Source: Halogeometricum limi
GTDB lineage: Archaea > Halobacteriota > Halobacteria > Halobacteriales > Haloferacaceae
Assembly (NCBI RefSeq): GCF_900115785.1
Contig: NZ_FOYS01000003.1
Location: 248,001-312,000 of the forward strand
Direction: 5' to 3'
DNA length: 64,000 bases
Part shown: positions 52,923-61,742 of the stretch, one piece after another
Layout of the letters: each line of letters starts with the position of its first letter
How positions within the stretch are numbered: position 1 is the first letter of the stretch
Program-made: the position numbers and the translations under genes
Notes under the pieces: generated by a model
Databases searched by the model: none
What the model was told of the DNA's origin: nothing
What the model saw: the letters and a program-made list of their open reading frames with translations, nothing else

Positions 52923-54425
52923 ATGGCGAGCACGGACCTCCTCGTCCAGATGGGCGTCGTCGGCGTCTACCTCGTCGTCGCACTCGTCGTCGGCCTCTTG
53001 GGATACCGACTGACCAGTCGGGAGGCCGAGGACTACTACCTCGCGAGTCGCTCGCTGGGCACCGTCGTCCTCCTCTTTACGACGTTCGCGACGCTCCTCT
53101 CAGCGTTCACGTTCTTCGGCGGCCCCAACCTCGCGTTCTCGGCCGGTCCCGAGTGGATTCTGGTGATGGGTCTCATGGACGGCGTCCTGTTCGCCATCCT
53201 CTGGTACGCCGTCGGCTACCGCCAGTGGCTCATCGGCCGCGCGCACGGCTACGTCACCCTCGGCGAGATGCTCGGCGACCGCTTCGGGTCGAAACGGCTC
53301 CGCGCCGTCGTCGCCGTGTTCAGCCTGTTCTGGTTGTTCCCGTACGTGATGCTCCAGCAGATGGGGGCCGGCGAGGCCATCGTCGGCCTGACCGAAGGCG
53401 CGATTCCGTACTGGGGCGGCGCGGCGCTCATCACGCTGTTCATGATTCTGTACGTCGTCCTCGCGGGCCTGCGCGGCGTCGCGTGGACCGACACCATCCA
53501 GGGGCTGTTCATGCTCTCCATCGTCTGGGTCGCCGTCGCGTGGGTCGTCTCCGCGGCGGGCGGCCTGACGGACCTCTCCGCCTCGATGGCCGAGACGAAC
53601 CCCGAGTTCCTCGCTCTGGGCGGGGGGCTCTACTCGCCGGAGTGGATGATATCGACGGCCGTCACCATCGCCTTCGGCGTCGTGATGTTCCCGCAGATAA
53701 ACCAGCGGTTCTTCATGGCGAAGGACGCCCGCGTGCTGAAGCGGTCGTTCACGCTCTGGCCGATTCTCGTCGTCCTGTTGTTCGTCCCCGCGTTCCTGCT
53801 CGGGTCGTGGGCGGCGGGCCTCGGCGTCGAAGTCGCCGAGGGGTCGAACGTCGTTCCCGCCCTCCTGAACGAGTACACGCCCGTCTGGTTCGCGGCCCTC
53901 GTGGTCGCGGGCGCGATGGCGGCGATGATGTCCTCGTCGGATTCGATGCTCCTCTCGGGGTCGTCGTACCTCACGCGCGACCTGTACCGACCGTTCGTCA
54001 ACCCCACCGCCTCCGACGACAGGGAGGGCTGGGTCGCCCGCCTCGGCGTCGCCGCGTTCGCCACCGTCTCGTTCGTCGCGAGTCTGTTCCGCCCCGGAAC
54101 GCTCGTCGAAGTCGGCGACACCGCGTTCGGCGGCTTCGCCCAGATGGCGCTTCCCGTCATCGTGGCGCTGTACTGGCCGAAAACGACCCGTTCGGGGATG
54201 TTCGCCGGTATCGTCGGCGGACAGGTGTTCTACCTGCTCCACGTGTTCGCCCCCGCGGTGACCGTCGAGGGGACGACGCTTCTCGGCGCGACGTACTTCG
54301 GGTGGGACTTCGCGCTCTGGGGGATGCTCCTCTCTCTCGTCCTCACCGTGGGCGTCTCGCTTCTGACCCCGGCCGCCGCCGACGAGGACGCGGGCACGTT
54401 CGCCGTCGGCAACCGCGCCGACTGA
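52923..54425 (+). CDS. sodium:solute symporter family transporter (SSS)
   Basis: A 500-residue transporter with about 13 membrane helices. SSS features are the N-terminal EDYYLASRSLGTVVLL, the helix GLRGVAWTDTIQGLFML and the sodium-site region MAAMMSSSDSMLLSGSSYL, with Ser residues in TM8. Family relatives take up acetate, pyruvate, proline or similar. With the DUF3311 partner, a monocarboxylate transporter is likely but not proved. Confidence 0.92.
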   Translation: MASTDLLVQMGVVGVYLVVALVVGLLGYRLTSREAEDYYLASRSLGTVVLLFTTFATLLSAFTFFGGPNLAFSAGPEWILVMGLMDGVLFAILWYAVGYRQWLIGRAHGYVTLGEMLGDRFGSKRLRAVVAVFSLFWLFPYVMLQQMGAGEAIVGLTEGAIPYWGGAALITLFMILYVVLAGLRGVAWTDTIQGLFMLSIVWVAVAWVVSAAGGLTDLSASMAETNPEFLALGGGLYSPEWMISTAVTIAFGVVMFPQINQRFFMAKDARVLKRSFTLWPILVVLLFVPAFLLGSWAAGLGVEVAEGSNVVPALLNEYTPVWFAALVVAGAMAAMMSSSDSMLLSGSSYLTRDLYRPFVNPTASDDREGWVARLGVAAFATVSFVASLFRPGTLVEVGDTAFGGFAQMALPVIVALYWPKTTRSGMFAGIVGGQVFYLLHVFAPAVTVEGTTLLGATYFGWDFALWGMLLSLVLTVGVSLLTPAAADEDAGTFAVGNRAD

Positions 54426-54481
54426 CCGCGACGGACTCTCCCATCCGAAGCGCTCATATCCGCTCGGTCGAACGTTCGGAC

Positions 54482-55300
54482 ATGAACGAACCGGGCGTGC
54501 AGTCACTCGTCGACCAGGAGACGATGGCGGCGCGCGTCGCTTCTGGAATCCTTCCGGAGTGGGCGGTCCGACACTTCGAGACGTTCACCGACGCACTCAC
54601 CGGTGAGCACGACGGGACGCCGTTCCCCTGTCACTTCGGCGCGCAGTCGGTCCGAAGCGGCGAACCGCTCTACACGCTCGTCCCCTCGATGGTCGAGAAA
54701 GACGCCCTCATCGGCTTCCGCGACGCCCTCTTGGAGTATCTCGACGTCTACCGTGACCGTCCCGGCCAGACGTCGTTCGTGGTGTTCTTCCGCCCGCCGG
54801 ACCGGGAGTTCTCCGAGGGCGATTACCACGAGACGCTGTGGCACCTCCTCCAGTTCCTCCACGTCCACGACCCGGACCCGTGGCCCGAAGACATCCCGAC
54901 GGACCCCGACGACCCCCACTGGGAGTTCTGCTTCGGCGGCGAACCGATGTTCCCCACCTGTCGCGCCCCGTTCTACGACGAACGGCGAAGCCGGTACTGC
55001 CCCGTCGGCCTCGAAATCACGTTCCAACCCCGGTCGCTGTTCGAGGGAATCACCCACGACACCGAGGCGGGCAGACAGGCCAGAGAGCGCATCCAGCGCA
55101 AGATGGAAGAGTACGACGGCGTCTGCCCGCACGCCGACTTGGGCGACTGGGGCGTCGACACCGACCGCGAGTGGCCGCAGTATCTCTTCCGCGAGGACCC
55201 GGAGGACTCGCCCGACGAGTGCCCCATCGTCGTGACGCGCGACCATCCGAAGGCCGTACCGCCGCGAGAGACGCCGACGCCGAGGGTCGCAGATGACTGA
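54482..55300 (+). CDS. YqcI/YcgG-family protein
   Basis: A 272-residue cytoplasmic protein of the YqcI/YcgG family. The family block [20 protein letters not shown], the N-terminal FPCHFGAQ and the [11 protein letters not shown] segment are recognisable. One family member (GntA) is a heme-dependent N-hydroxylase in guanitoxin synthesis, so a heme-based oxidation is possible; the Cys residues could be heme ligands. Its end overlaps the next gene by 8 nt, suggesting a functional pair with a cysteine hydrolase. Confidence 0.85.
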   Translation: MNEPGVQSLVDQETMAARVASGILPEWAVRHFETFTDALTGEHDGTPFPCHFGAQSVRSGEPLYTLVPSMVEKDALIGFRDALLEYLDVYRDRPGQTSFVVFFRPPDREFSEGDYHETLWHLLQFLHVHDPDPWPEDIPTDPDDPHWEFCFGGEPMFPTCRAPFYDERRSRYCPVGLEITFQPRSLFEGITHDTEAGRQARERIQRKMEEYDGVCPHADLGDWGVDTDREWPQYLFREDPEDSPDECPIVVTRDHPKAVPPRETPTPRVADD

Positions 55301-55853
55301 GGCGGACGGACCGCCGGTGCTCGTCCTCGTCGACATCCAGCAGGGGATGGACGACCCGTCCTACGGCGACAGAAGCACGCCCGACGCGGAGGCGAACATG
55401 GCTCGACTGCTCGACGCGTGGCGCGACGCGGACCTCCCGCGCGTGCACGTGCAACACGACTCGACGGAACCGGACTCCCCGCTCAGGGGGGACGCGCCGG
55501 GGTTCGCGCTGAAACCCGAGACGGCACCGAAGGGAGACGAACCGCTGTTCGTCAAGCGGGTGAACTCGGCGTTCGTCGGGACCGAGTTGGAGTCGTGGCT
55601 CCGCGAGAGCGGGTACGAGAAACTGGTCGTCGTCGGCCTCACCACCGACCACTGCGTCTCCACGACGACGCGGATGGCCGAGAACCTCGGCTTCTCGCCG
55701 ACCGTCGTCTCCGACGCGACGGCGACGTTCGAACGCGAGGGACCCGACGGCGAACACTACTCGGCGGACGAGATGCACCGAACCGCGCTGACGCATCTCC
55801 ACCGGGAGTTCGCGGACGTCGCGACGACCGACGAGGTTCTCGCGCGACTCTGA
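55293..55853 (+). CDS. isochorismatase-family cysteine hydrolase
   Basis: A 186-residue hydrolase of the isochorismatase/nicotinamidase fold. The catalytic triad is Asp in [10 protein letters not shown] (D14), Lys in VKRVNSAF and Cys in TTDHCVSTT. It cleaves amide or enol-ether type bonds; the substrate is unknown. The start overlaps the YqcI/YcgG gene by 8 nt, giving translational coupling. Confidence 0.9.
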   Translation: MTEADGPPVLVLVDIQQGMDDPSYGDRSTPDAEANMARLLDAWRDADLPRVHVQHDSTEPDSPLRGDAPGFALKPETAPKGDEPLFVKRVNSAFVGTELESWLRESGYEKLVVVGLTTDHCVSTTTRMAENLGFSPTVVSDATATFEREGPDGEHYSADEMHRTALTHLHREFADVATTDEVLARL

Positions 55854-55897
55854 GAACACATCGCTGGGTTTACACGACCGGTCGGAGAGCGTCAGTC

Positions 55898-56366
55898 ATG
55901 CACCGTCGTCTGTTCCTCTTCGCCGGGGCCGTCGTCAGTCTCGGCGTCGTCGCCCTGTTCGTCGGGTTCGGACCGCCGCACGAACCGTCGGCCGTCGCTC
56001 TCACGCTCTCGTTTCTCCTCGCCGGTCTGTGCTTTCTCGTCGCCGGCGCGTCCGCGTCGGTGTCTCTGGGTGGCCGCGACGTGCCGTGGTATCTCTTCGC
56101 GGGCGTCGGCGACGTCGCACTCGCTCTCGGGATGGCGGCGAACGGCGCGCGAATCGCCGCCGGCGGGGGCACCGACGACCTATAGTAGCGTCTGCAACTG
56201 ATTGCTCATCCGACCGCTCGCTGTCGTGCGGTTGAGTGAGTGAAGGCTTGCAGACGCTACTATCTTTCTCGGCGTCGTCGTCGCTCTCAACGCGGTGTTC
56301 TTCGCGTTCGTCGGCGTCGACTATCTCCGCGGAGGACGGTATTTCGACCCGAGCGCCTTCGAGTGA
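55898..56366 (+). pseudogene. four-helix membrane protein gene split by a palindromic repeat
   Basis: The intact reading frame runs 55898-56185: 95 residues with three membrane helices, then a stop inside an 82-bp inverted repeat (56182-56263). After the repeat, 56264-56366 reads in one frame as FLGVVVALNAVFFAFVGV and so on to a stop, a fourth helix plus a short tail. Removing exactly 82 bp rejoins the two parts in frame into 128 residues (DD-L-FLG...). So the repeat appears to have landed inside the gene. The truncated product may still be made. Original function unknown. Confidence 0.7.
56182..56263. repeat. 82-bp palindromic repeat (MITE-like), copy 1
   Basis: Perfect 15-bp terminal inverted repeats, ATAGTAGCGTCTGCA and TGCAGACGCTACTAT, flank a core with GATTGCTCATCCGACCGC and GCGGTTGAGTGAGTGAA, itself partly symmetrical. 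No ORF inside. A relative of the core lies at 59979-60052. The flanks share only CT, so no clear target duplication is visible. It fits a small non-autonomous element or a mobile hairpin repeat. Confidence 0.65.
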
Positions 56367-56370
56367 ACAG

Positions 56371-56718
56371 TCAGTAGGGGGCGTCGGGGTCCGAATCGCG
56401 CGAGAGGCCGACCTCACGGCGACGCCGGTCCGACACGTCGCCCGCGTCCGACGGTGGGTCCGGCACCGTCGCGTTCTCGTCCCGGAACCGAGCGAGCGCC
56501 GCCGCGTCGACGTCGTACTCGCCGTCTTCCTCCCGGACGAGTCCCTCGCGTTCGAGTCGTTCGAGGATGACTCCCGTCGCGTCCGGCGTCACGTCGGCGA
56601 GCGTCGCGACGTACTCGACGCCGCGAGGCTCGCGGAGCACCTCGACGGCCGAGAGGACGCGCTCACGGGGGGTGAACACGTGGACCCACGACCCGGGTGA
56701 GTCGTCGCCTCCGGTCAT
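56371..56718 (-). CDS. small winged-helix protein (putative regulator)
   Basis: A 115-residue protein with a helix-turn-helix core: TPRERVLSAVEVLREP, VEYVATLADVTPDATGVILERLEREGLVREE, then a charged tail (RRREVGLSRDSD). This is the pattern of a winged-helix DNA-binding domain with a two-stranded wing. The ATG at 56716-56718 is used. It faces the CARF-like regulator gene across a 167-nt gap that contains a 17-bp palindrome. It may regulate that gene or itself. Confidence 0.72.
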   Translation of the reverse strand: MTGGDDSPGSWVHVFTPRERVLSAVEVLREPRGVEYVATLADVTPDATGVILERLEREGLVREEDGEYDVDAAALARFRDENATVPDPPSDAGDVSDRRRREVGLSRDSDPDAPY

Positions 56719-56793
56719 GTACGTGCTGTTCTCGTGGCTATTAATGAGTGTAGTGGCCAAACGCGCCGGCTTGCGTTCATTTAAATAATATCT

Positions 56794-56810
56794 CCGCTTG
56801 AGACAAGCGG
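56794..56810. promoter_or_regulatory. 17-bp palindrome in the divergent regulator promoter
   Basis: CCGCTTG-AGA-CAAGCGG, 7-bp perfect arms. It lies between the divergent starts of the small winged-helix gene (56718) and the CARF-like regulator (56886), a good position for a dimeric regulator to act on both. Confidence 0.5.
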
Positions 56811-56855
56811 CTCGCGTCCGAAAACGTCGCCTCGGGAGGTGAGTCATCTGTGTAC

Positions 56856-56863
56856 TTTTATAA
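56856..56863 (+). promoter_or_regulatory. TATA box of the CARF-like regulator
   Basis: TTTTATAA centred 26-27 nt before the ATG at 56886 fits an archaeal promoter for a nearly leaderless transcript and supports that start over the in-frame upstream ATG at 56850, which would lie before the box. Confidence 0.6.
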
Positions 56864-56885
56864 GCACCAGGGCGACGTACCACGT

Positions 56886-57812
56886 ATGCAGACGCACATC
56901 GTCCCGGTCGGGTTCGACTACGACCGACTCATCGCGCCACTCATCCGCGACCAGTTGGACGTAGACCGCGTCATCCTCTTGGAGGGGGCAGTGGGGAGCG
57001 AAGCGAACGTCGAGTACTCGCAGAACCTCTCGAAGAAACTGGAGAAGGACTTCCGCAACCTCCTCGGTGCCGACACCGAACGCGTCGTCGTCGCGGACGT
57101 GTACGACTACGACACCGCCTTCGAACAGGCGTACGACCTCATCGACACGGAGTTAGACCGGAGCGACGACGGCGAGGTGTGGGTGAACGTCTCCGCGATG
57201 CCCCGGCCCGTCTCGTTCGCGTTCGCCACGGCCGCGCACTCGCTGATGGTCGAACGGCAGGCGGACAGAGACCGCGTCCACACGTACTACACGGCGCCGG
57301 AGAAGTATCTGGAGACCGAGTTGGCCGAGGAAGTTCGGGCGGCCAGAGACCTGTTGGGCGACATCCTCGCGGGCGAGGCGTTGGACGACGAACGCGTCCG
57401 CGAACGCTTCGAGACGGCGTCGGACCTCCTCGAAGAGTTCGACGAACGCGGGACGACCATCGGCGCAAAGCGCATCGGCGACGAGCACATCGTCGAACTC
57501 CCCGTCGCCTCGTTCTCCAACGTGAAACCGTTCGAGGAGGTCATCCTCTTCGAGTTGGGCGAGTACGGCGAGTTCGAGTCCGTCTCCGAGTTGGCCGAGA
57601 CGCTCGCTCGCGACATGAACGAGGAGTACACCGACTCCTTCCGGTCGAAGGTCATCTACAACGTCGACAGACTCGGCCCCGGCGGGAAGGGCTACGTCGA
57701 ACAGGAGGAACACGGGAAGTCGTACCGGACGCGACTCTCGCGCATCGGCGAACTGTGGGTCCGGTCGCACGCCGGAACCGACGCGGACGAACTCTCGCGG
57801 ACCGTCGACTGA
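56886..57812 (+). CDS. CARF-like domain / winged-helix regulator (DUF6293, HFX_2341 family)
   Basis: A 308-residue protein of the haloarchaeal HFX_2341 (DUF6293) type. Residues 1-150 are a CARF-like Rossmann domain: HIVPVGFDYDRLIAPL, VVVADVYDYDTAFEQAYDLI and VWVNVSAMPRPVSFAFATAAH, the last at the place of the ligand-contact loop. Residues about 215-300 are a winged helix (FEEVILFELGEYGEF ... LAETLARDMNEEY). CARF domains bind cyclic oligonucleotides or related nucleotides, so this may be a ligand-controlled transcription factor. No CRISPR array or Cas gene is nearby. Confidence 0.87.
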   Translation: MQTHIVPVGFDYDRLIAPLIRDQLDVDRVILLEGAVGSEANVEYSQNLSKKLEKDFRNLLGADTERVVVADVYDYDTAFEQAYDLIDTELDRSDDGEVWVNVSAMPRPVSFAFATAAHSLMVERQADRDRVHTYYTAPEKYLETELAEEVRAARDLLGDILAGEALDDERVRERFETASDLLEEFDERGTTIGAKRIGDEHIVELPVASFSNVKPFEEVILFELGEYGEFESVSELAETLARDMNEEYTDSFRSKVIYNVDRLGPGGKGYVEQEEHGKSYRTRLSRIGELWVRSHAGTDADELSRTVD

Positions 57813-58040
57813 CGTCGCCGGGCGCTTTCAGGTTCGACGCGCTCGCCGGGAGCGACACTCTGCGACCGCAGACGGCGCTCGTTCCGGGTACAGTATCACG
57901 TCGACGCCACGAGAGAACAAGTCCGGTTCGTCGGTCGTCGACCGAGAACCCCTCATCGGTAGTCGGTCCGACGGCGGTTTGCCGGAGTACGCCGACACGC
58001 GCGCGGGGTCGACCACCACGGGCGGTCGCCTCGGACCCGA

Positions 58041-58355
58041 CTACGCGTCACCGACGAGGCGAACAATCGGCTCGAACGTCGTGAACGCCTTCCCCCGTCG
58101 CACCACCTCTTCTTCTCTGTCCCACTGAACGATGCCCGCCTCGTCGAGTTTCGGCAGGTGTGCATGAACCAGTTGGAGTCGATGGTTGGACGAGTTACCC
58201 GTCGTGAACAAACTGGTCGTCTCGTCGAGTCGCAGTTGCTCTGCTTCGAGGAGTGCGACGAGGATTCGCCGTCGATACGCGTTCGACAGCGCCGCGAATC
58301 CTCTGTCGACCACCCCTTGCTCGTACGTCGCGTCTGAGTCGTCTAGTTCCGACAT
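58041..58355 (-). CDS. winged-helix regulator (DUF7344-like, ArsR type)
   Basis: A 104-residue DNA-binding protein. ALSNAYRRRILVALLEAEQL begins an ArsR-like winged helix, and LQLVHAHLPKLDEAGIVQWDREEEVVRRGK is the recognition helix and wing. No sensory domain or metal ligands. The family is widespread and expanded in haloarchaea. It is divergent from the HTH_10 gene at 58507, with an AT-rich TTTTATTCATTC box between. Confidence 0.88.
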   Translation of the reverse strand: MSELDDSDATYEQGVVDRGFAALSNAYRRRILVALLEAEQLRLDETTSLFTTGNSSNHRLQLVHAHLPKLDEAGIVQWDREEEVVRRGKAFTTFEPIVRLVGDA

Positions 58356-58506
58356 TAGTGTCTCGCGTCCTCGGAGTCGGCCGAAGCACTGGCACCCACC
58401 AGTACCCCCACGCCTGACTCCCGTATCGGAACACGGTTTTATTCATTCTCAAAATACTGCTTGTTCAGTCATGGGGTTCAAGTAGTGGCTCTGTGTCTCT
58501 ACTCCG

Positions 58507-59166
58507 ATGGCCGTTGTCGCACACTTTCTCATCGACGCGGAGTCGTTCGACCTCGGACGGGTCACCCAAGTAGCCTCCGGCGTCCACATCGAACTCGAAC
58601 GAGTCGTGCCGACGACGGGGAGCGTGATGCCGTTCTTCTGGGCCTCGGGGACCGACTTCGAGACGTTCGAGCGCTCGGTTCGAGAGGATAAGTTAGTCGA
58701 GGAGTTGAACGCGCTCACCCGCATCGGCGACAAGGTGCTCTACCACGTCATCTGGGGCGAGACGGCGTCGAGTCTCACCGAAATCATCGCCGCCAGCGAC
58801 GCGACGATTCTCGAAGCGTCGGGCAACCACCAGTGGTCGTTCCGCATCCGGTTTCAAGACCACCGGGGGCTCCGCGACTTCCACAACAGCTGCCGCGAGT
58901 ACGGCATCGACTTCCACGTCGAGCGAATCTACACCCTCGAAGAGGAGTACGACTCGAAGTACAACTTCGACGTCACCCCAGAGCAACTCGAAGCGCTCGT
59001 CTCGGCCGTCGAAGGAGGGTACTTCGAGGTCCCGCGCGGCGTGACGCTCACCGAGGTTGCGGAGGACCTCGGCATCAGCCAGCAGGCCGCCTCCGAACGC
59101 GTCCGCCGCGCCGCCGACACCGTCCTCAGACGGGTGTTGCTGTCGCGTTCTGCAGACGACTTCTAG
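58507..59166 (+). CDS. bacterio-opsin activator-type HTH regulator
   Basis: A 219-residue regulator of the same class as the protein at 21837-22523. The sensory part is residues 1-155; the C-terminal HTH_10 is VTPEQLEALVSAVEGGYFEVPRG and EVAEDLGISQQAASERVRRAADTVL. It lies next to a divergent winged-helix gene, an arrangement typical of haloarchaeal regulatory pairs. Targets are not evident. Confidence 0.9.
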   Translation: MAVVAHFLIDAESFDLGRVTQVASGVHIELERVVPTTGSVMPFFWASGTDFETFERSVREDKLVEELNALTRIGDKVLYHVIWGETASSLTEIIAASDATILEASGNHQWSFRIRFQDHRGLRDFHNSCREYGIDFHVERIYTLEEEYDSKYNFDVTPEQLEALVSAVEGGYFEVPRGVTLTEVAEDLGISQQAASERVRRAADTVLRRVLLSRSADDF

Positions 59167-59179
59167 CGCCGAACGCGCG

Positions 59180-59932
59180 TCACCGAAGACTCGCCCGCGA
59201 CTCCAACTTCTTCACCCGCGTCGCCAGCGCGAAGAACGTCGCGACGAGCGTCAGAACGACGGCACCGGCGGCGGCTATCTGTAGGACCGTCGTCCCCCAG
59301 ACCACCGTCCCGTCCGCGAGGGGAAGCGACGTGTGGTGGGGGTCGCCGACGATGGGGACGAAGTAGTCCACGACGTCGTTGAAGCCGTACCAGACGACGG
59401 CGACGGCGACGGCGCGAACGGGGAAGTCCGAGATGCGGTGGAGGACGAACGCCTCAACGACCATCGCGAGGTGGCTGAAGAACAAGAAGAGGTACATCAG
59501 AAGCGGCGTCCCGGCGAGGAACGCCTCGGAGAACGTCGCGAGGACGAACGGGGTCCACAGCCCCAACTTCCAGCACCCGAAGAAGGCGAGGGCGGTGACG
59601 TACTCGTTCGGTCTGTCGAGTTTCCAGAGGGCGAACGCGAGGGCGATGAACAGCGTCGCGACGGGACTGTCGGGGACGAACGGCCACATGACGACGGGTT
59701 CGCTCGCGAACTGCCACGTTATCAGGGGGTCCGAGAGCGGAAGCGGGTGGAAGCCGTAGTACCAGAAGCCGAACGCCGTCCCGAGGAGGTTGATAGCGAC
59801 GACGACCCAGACGAGGCGGAGACCGGCGTTCTCCACCCACGTCGGGAGCGGTGAGAGCCACCACGGGAGTCGGTCTGCGTCGGGGAGTCCGTCGCCGTCG
59901 AACAGGCGGCGGAGTCCGGTGGACGTGGCCAT
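59180..59932 (-). CDS. DUF1405-family multi-spanning membrane protein
   Basis: A 250-residue protein with about six or seven membrane helices. The DUF1405 character is seen in GFWYYGFHPLPLSDPLITWQ, PFVPDSPVATLFIALAF and LWTPFVLATFSEAFLAGTP, with conserved Asp, Pro and Trp residues. The family's role is unknown. It converges on the HTH_10 gene; its promoter lies before 59932, upstream of which is a copy of the palindromic repeat. Confidence 0.88.
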   Translation of the reverse strand: MATSTGLRRLFDGDGLPDADRLPWWLSPLPTWVENAGLRLVWVVVAINLLGTAFGFWYYGFHPLPLSDPLITWQFASEPVVMWPFVPDSPVATLFIALAFALWKLDRPNEYVTALAFFGCWKLGLWTPFVLATFSEAFLAGTPLLMYLFLFFSHLAMVVEAFVLHRISDFPVRAVAVAVVWYGFNDVVDYFVPIVGDPHHTSLPLADGTVVWGTTVLQIAAAGAVVLTLVATFFALATRVKKLESRASLR

Positions 59933-59978
59933 GGATGAGGCAGGGACGAGCGATACAAAGCCGTGGCGATTGGCCCGA

Positions 59979-60052
59979 CTGCAACCGATTGCTCATCCGA
60001 CCGCCCGACTGCGTGCGGTCGAGTGAGTGAAAAACTGCAGACGGTACGATAG
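59979..60052. repeat. palindromic repeat, diverged copy 2
   Basis: This 74-nt stretch matches the core of the repeat at 56182-56263: CTGCAACCGATTGCTCATCC, then GACCGC, a short variable centre, GTGCGGTCGAGTGAGTGAA and CTGCAGACGGTACGAT. Its left outer arm has decayed, while the right arm is recognisable. It sits in the gap between the DUF1405 gene and pdxS, not in a coding region. Two such copies 3.8 kb apart show the sequence is a repeat family. Confidence 0.6.
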
Positions 60053-60146
60053 ACCGACGGCGATATACGCCAGTCTCGTGGACCCCGAACCGGGCAGCGC
60101 TGCCGTACCGGTTGGCCTTAAGTACGTCCGTCCGTAACCTTCGGAT

Positions 60147-61055
60147 ATGCCCGAAGAGACCGACTTGGAGGAACTCCGCCGCGGGACGGAACTCGTCAAG
60201 CGCGGATTCGCGCAGATGCAGAAGGGCGGCGTCATCATGGACGTGGTGAACGCCGAACAGGCCAAGATAGCCGAGGAGGCCGGTGCGGTGGCCGTCATGG
60301 CGCTCGAAGCGGTTCCCGCCGACATCCGAAAGCGCGGCGGCGTCTCTCGGATGCCGGACCCGGAGAAAGTCTCCGAGATAATCGACGCCGTCTCCATCCC
60401 GGTGATGGGGAAGGCGCGTATCGGCCACTACACCGAGGCGCAGATTCTCGAATCGCTCGGCGTCGACATGGTCGACGAGAGCGAGGTGCTGACGCCCGCC
60501 GACGACGAGTACCACATCGACAAGCGCGAGTTCACGGCCCCGTTCGTCTGCGGCGCGCGGAACCTCCCCGAGGCCCTCCGCCGCATCGACGAGGGCGCCG
60601 CGATGATTCGCACGAAAGGCGAGGCCGGCACGGGCGACGTGAACCAGGCCGTCACCCACCAGCGCACCATCAAAAACCAGATTCGCACGCTGACGGGTCT
60701 GTACCACGACGAGCGCGAGAAGTGGGCCCGCGAGCACGAAGCGCCCGCCGAACTCGTCCACGAGACGGCCGAGATGGGCCGTCTCCCCGTCGTCAACTTC
60801 GCCGCCGGCGGCATCGCGACGCCCGCCGACGCGGCGCTCATGATGTACCACGAGTGCGACGGTATCTTCGTGGGGTCCGGTATCTTCGGCGCGGAGGACC
60901 CAGAACGCATGGGCAAGGCCATCGTCGAGGCGGTCAACAACTGGGACGACCCCGAGGAACTCGCCTCCATCGCCTCCGGTATCGGCAAGGGGATGAAGGG
61001 CCAGTCGAACCAGGACATGCCCGAAGAAGAGAAACTGCAGGGCCGCGGCGTCTAA
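60147..61055 (+). CDS. pdxS: pyridoxal 5'-phosphate synthase lyase subunit PdxS
   Basis: A 302-residue TIM-barrel enzyme that makes pyridoxal 5'-phosphate from ribose 5-phosphate, glyceraldehyde 3-phosphate and ammonia. The Schiff-base lysine is K89 ([15 protein letters not shown]), a second key lysine K157 in [28 protein letters not shown] forms the phosphate site. It normally works with the glutaminase PdxT, which is not adjacent here. A TTAAG box lies about 26 nt upstream. Confidence 0.97.
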   Translation: MPEETDLEELRRGTELVKRGFAQMQKGGVIMDVVNAEQAKIAEEAGAVAVMALEAVPADIRKRGGVSRMPDPEKVSEIIDAVSIPVMGKARIGHYTEAQILESLGVDMVDESEVLTPADDEYHIDKREFTAPFVCGARNLPEALRRIDEGAAMIRTKGEAGTGDVNQAVTHQRTIKNQIRTLTGLYHDEREKWAREHEAPAELVHETAEMGRLPVVNFAAGGIATPADAALMMYHECDGIFVGSGIFGAEDPERMGKAIVEAVNNWDDPEELASIASGIGKGMKGQSNQDMPEEEKLQGRGV

Positions 61056-61115
61056 GCCGACCGTTCTTCTCTCGAACTCTCGATTTCGCTGTCTGCGCTC
61101 GGTGGTGAGCGTCGT

Positions 61116-61616
61116 CTACGCCGGCGTGTTCGCGTTCGACGCCGCCTTCGACTCCGACTCGACGGTGTCTTCGCCCATCACGAGTGTCACCGGGCCGTCG
61201 AAGCTCAGAAGAACCTTCTGGGCCACGTCGCCGAACAGTGCCTTCCCGGTCGGGGAGCGACGGCGGCCGCCGAGGAAGACGTGGTCGACGCCCTCCTGTT
61301 CGGCCACGTCGAGGATGGTGTCGGCTTCGCGCCCGACGGTCCAGATGGGTCGGTAGTTCACGTCGACGTCGCCGAGGACGTCGTCCGCTATCTCCATCGC
61401 TTCGCGCTCTCCGGCCTCCGCGGCCTGTTCGAGCGAGTAGATGGCGTCCGACGACCCGATGCTCGCGACGGCGCGCCGACGCTCCTCGAACTCGTCTTCG
61501 GGGACGACGGTCAGGAGGACGAGTTCCGTGTCTGTGCCTTCTGCGTACGCTCCCGCTTCGCGGACGAGACGACGGCCGCGTTCACCGGGAGTGACGACGA
61601 CGAGTGCCTGTTTCAT
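61116..61616 (-). CDS. universal stress protein A family protein
   Basis: A 166-residue single USP domain. The ATP-binding signature G-x2-x-G-x9-G-(S/T) appears as LGGRRRSPTGKALFGDVAQKV followed by FDGPVTLV. The C-terminal end is a short acidic, Ala/Ser-rich tail. It probably responds to stress as a homodimer. It stands alone between pdxS and thrB. Confidence 0.92.
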   Translation of the reverse strand: MKQALVVVTPGERGRRLVREAGAYAEGTDTELVLLTVVPEDEFEERRRAVASIGSSDAIYSLEQAAEAGEREAMEIADDVLGDVDVNYRPIWTVGREADTILDVAEQEGVDHVFLGGRRRSPTGKALFGDVAQKVLLSFDGPVTLVMGEDTVESESKAASNANTPA

Positions 61617-61742
61617 CGACTACACGTAGGTTGTCGGACGTGAAGTATCTGCTCGAAGACGTGTTCACTCTCCGCACGCTAGCGGTCAACACAGGACTCC
61701 TCGGCGTCGATTTCGGAGACGGCGGTATCCCGTCGCCTCGCT

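Noticed and set aside
56180-56265. 2-bp target-site duplication (CT) around the palindromic repeat
   Set aside because: Counting the CT as a duplication makes the removed length 84 bp and puts the downstream hydrophobic frame out of phase; only removal of 82 bp restores the reading frame, so CT is likely chance.
57813-58040. Possible small gene or tRNA between the CARF-like regulator and the winged-helix gene
   Set aside because: A GGTTCGAC string resembles a T-loop, but no acceptor stem, anticodon arm or CCA-compatible pairing could be found. The 63-residue minus frame there has no convincing features.
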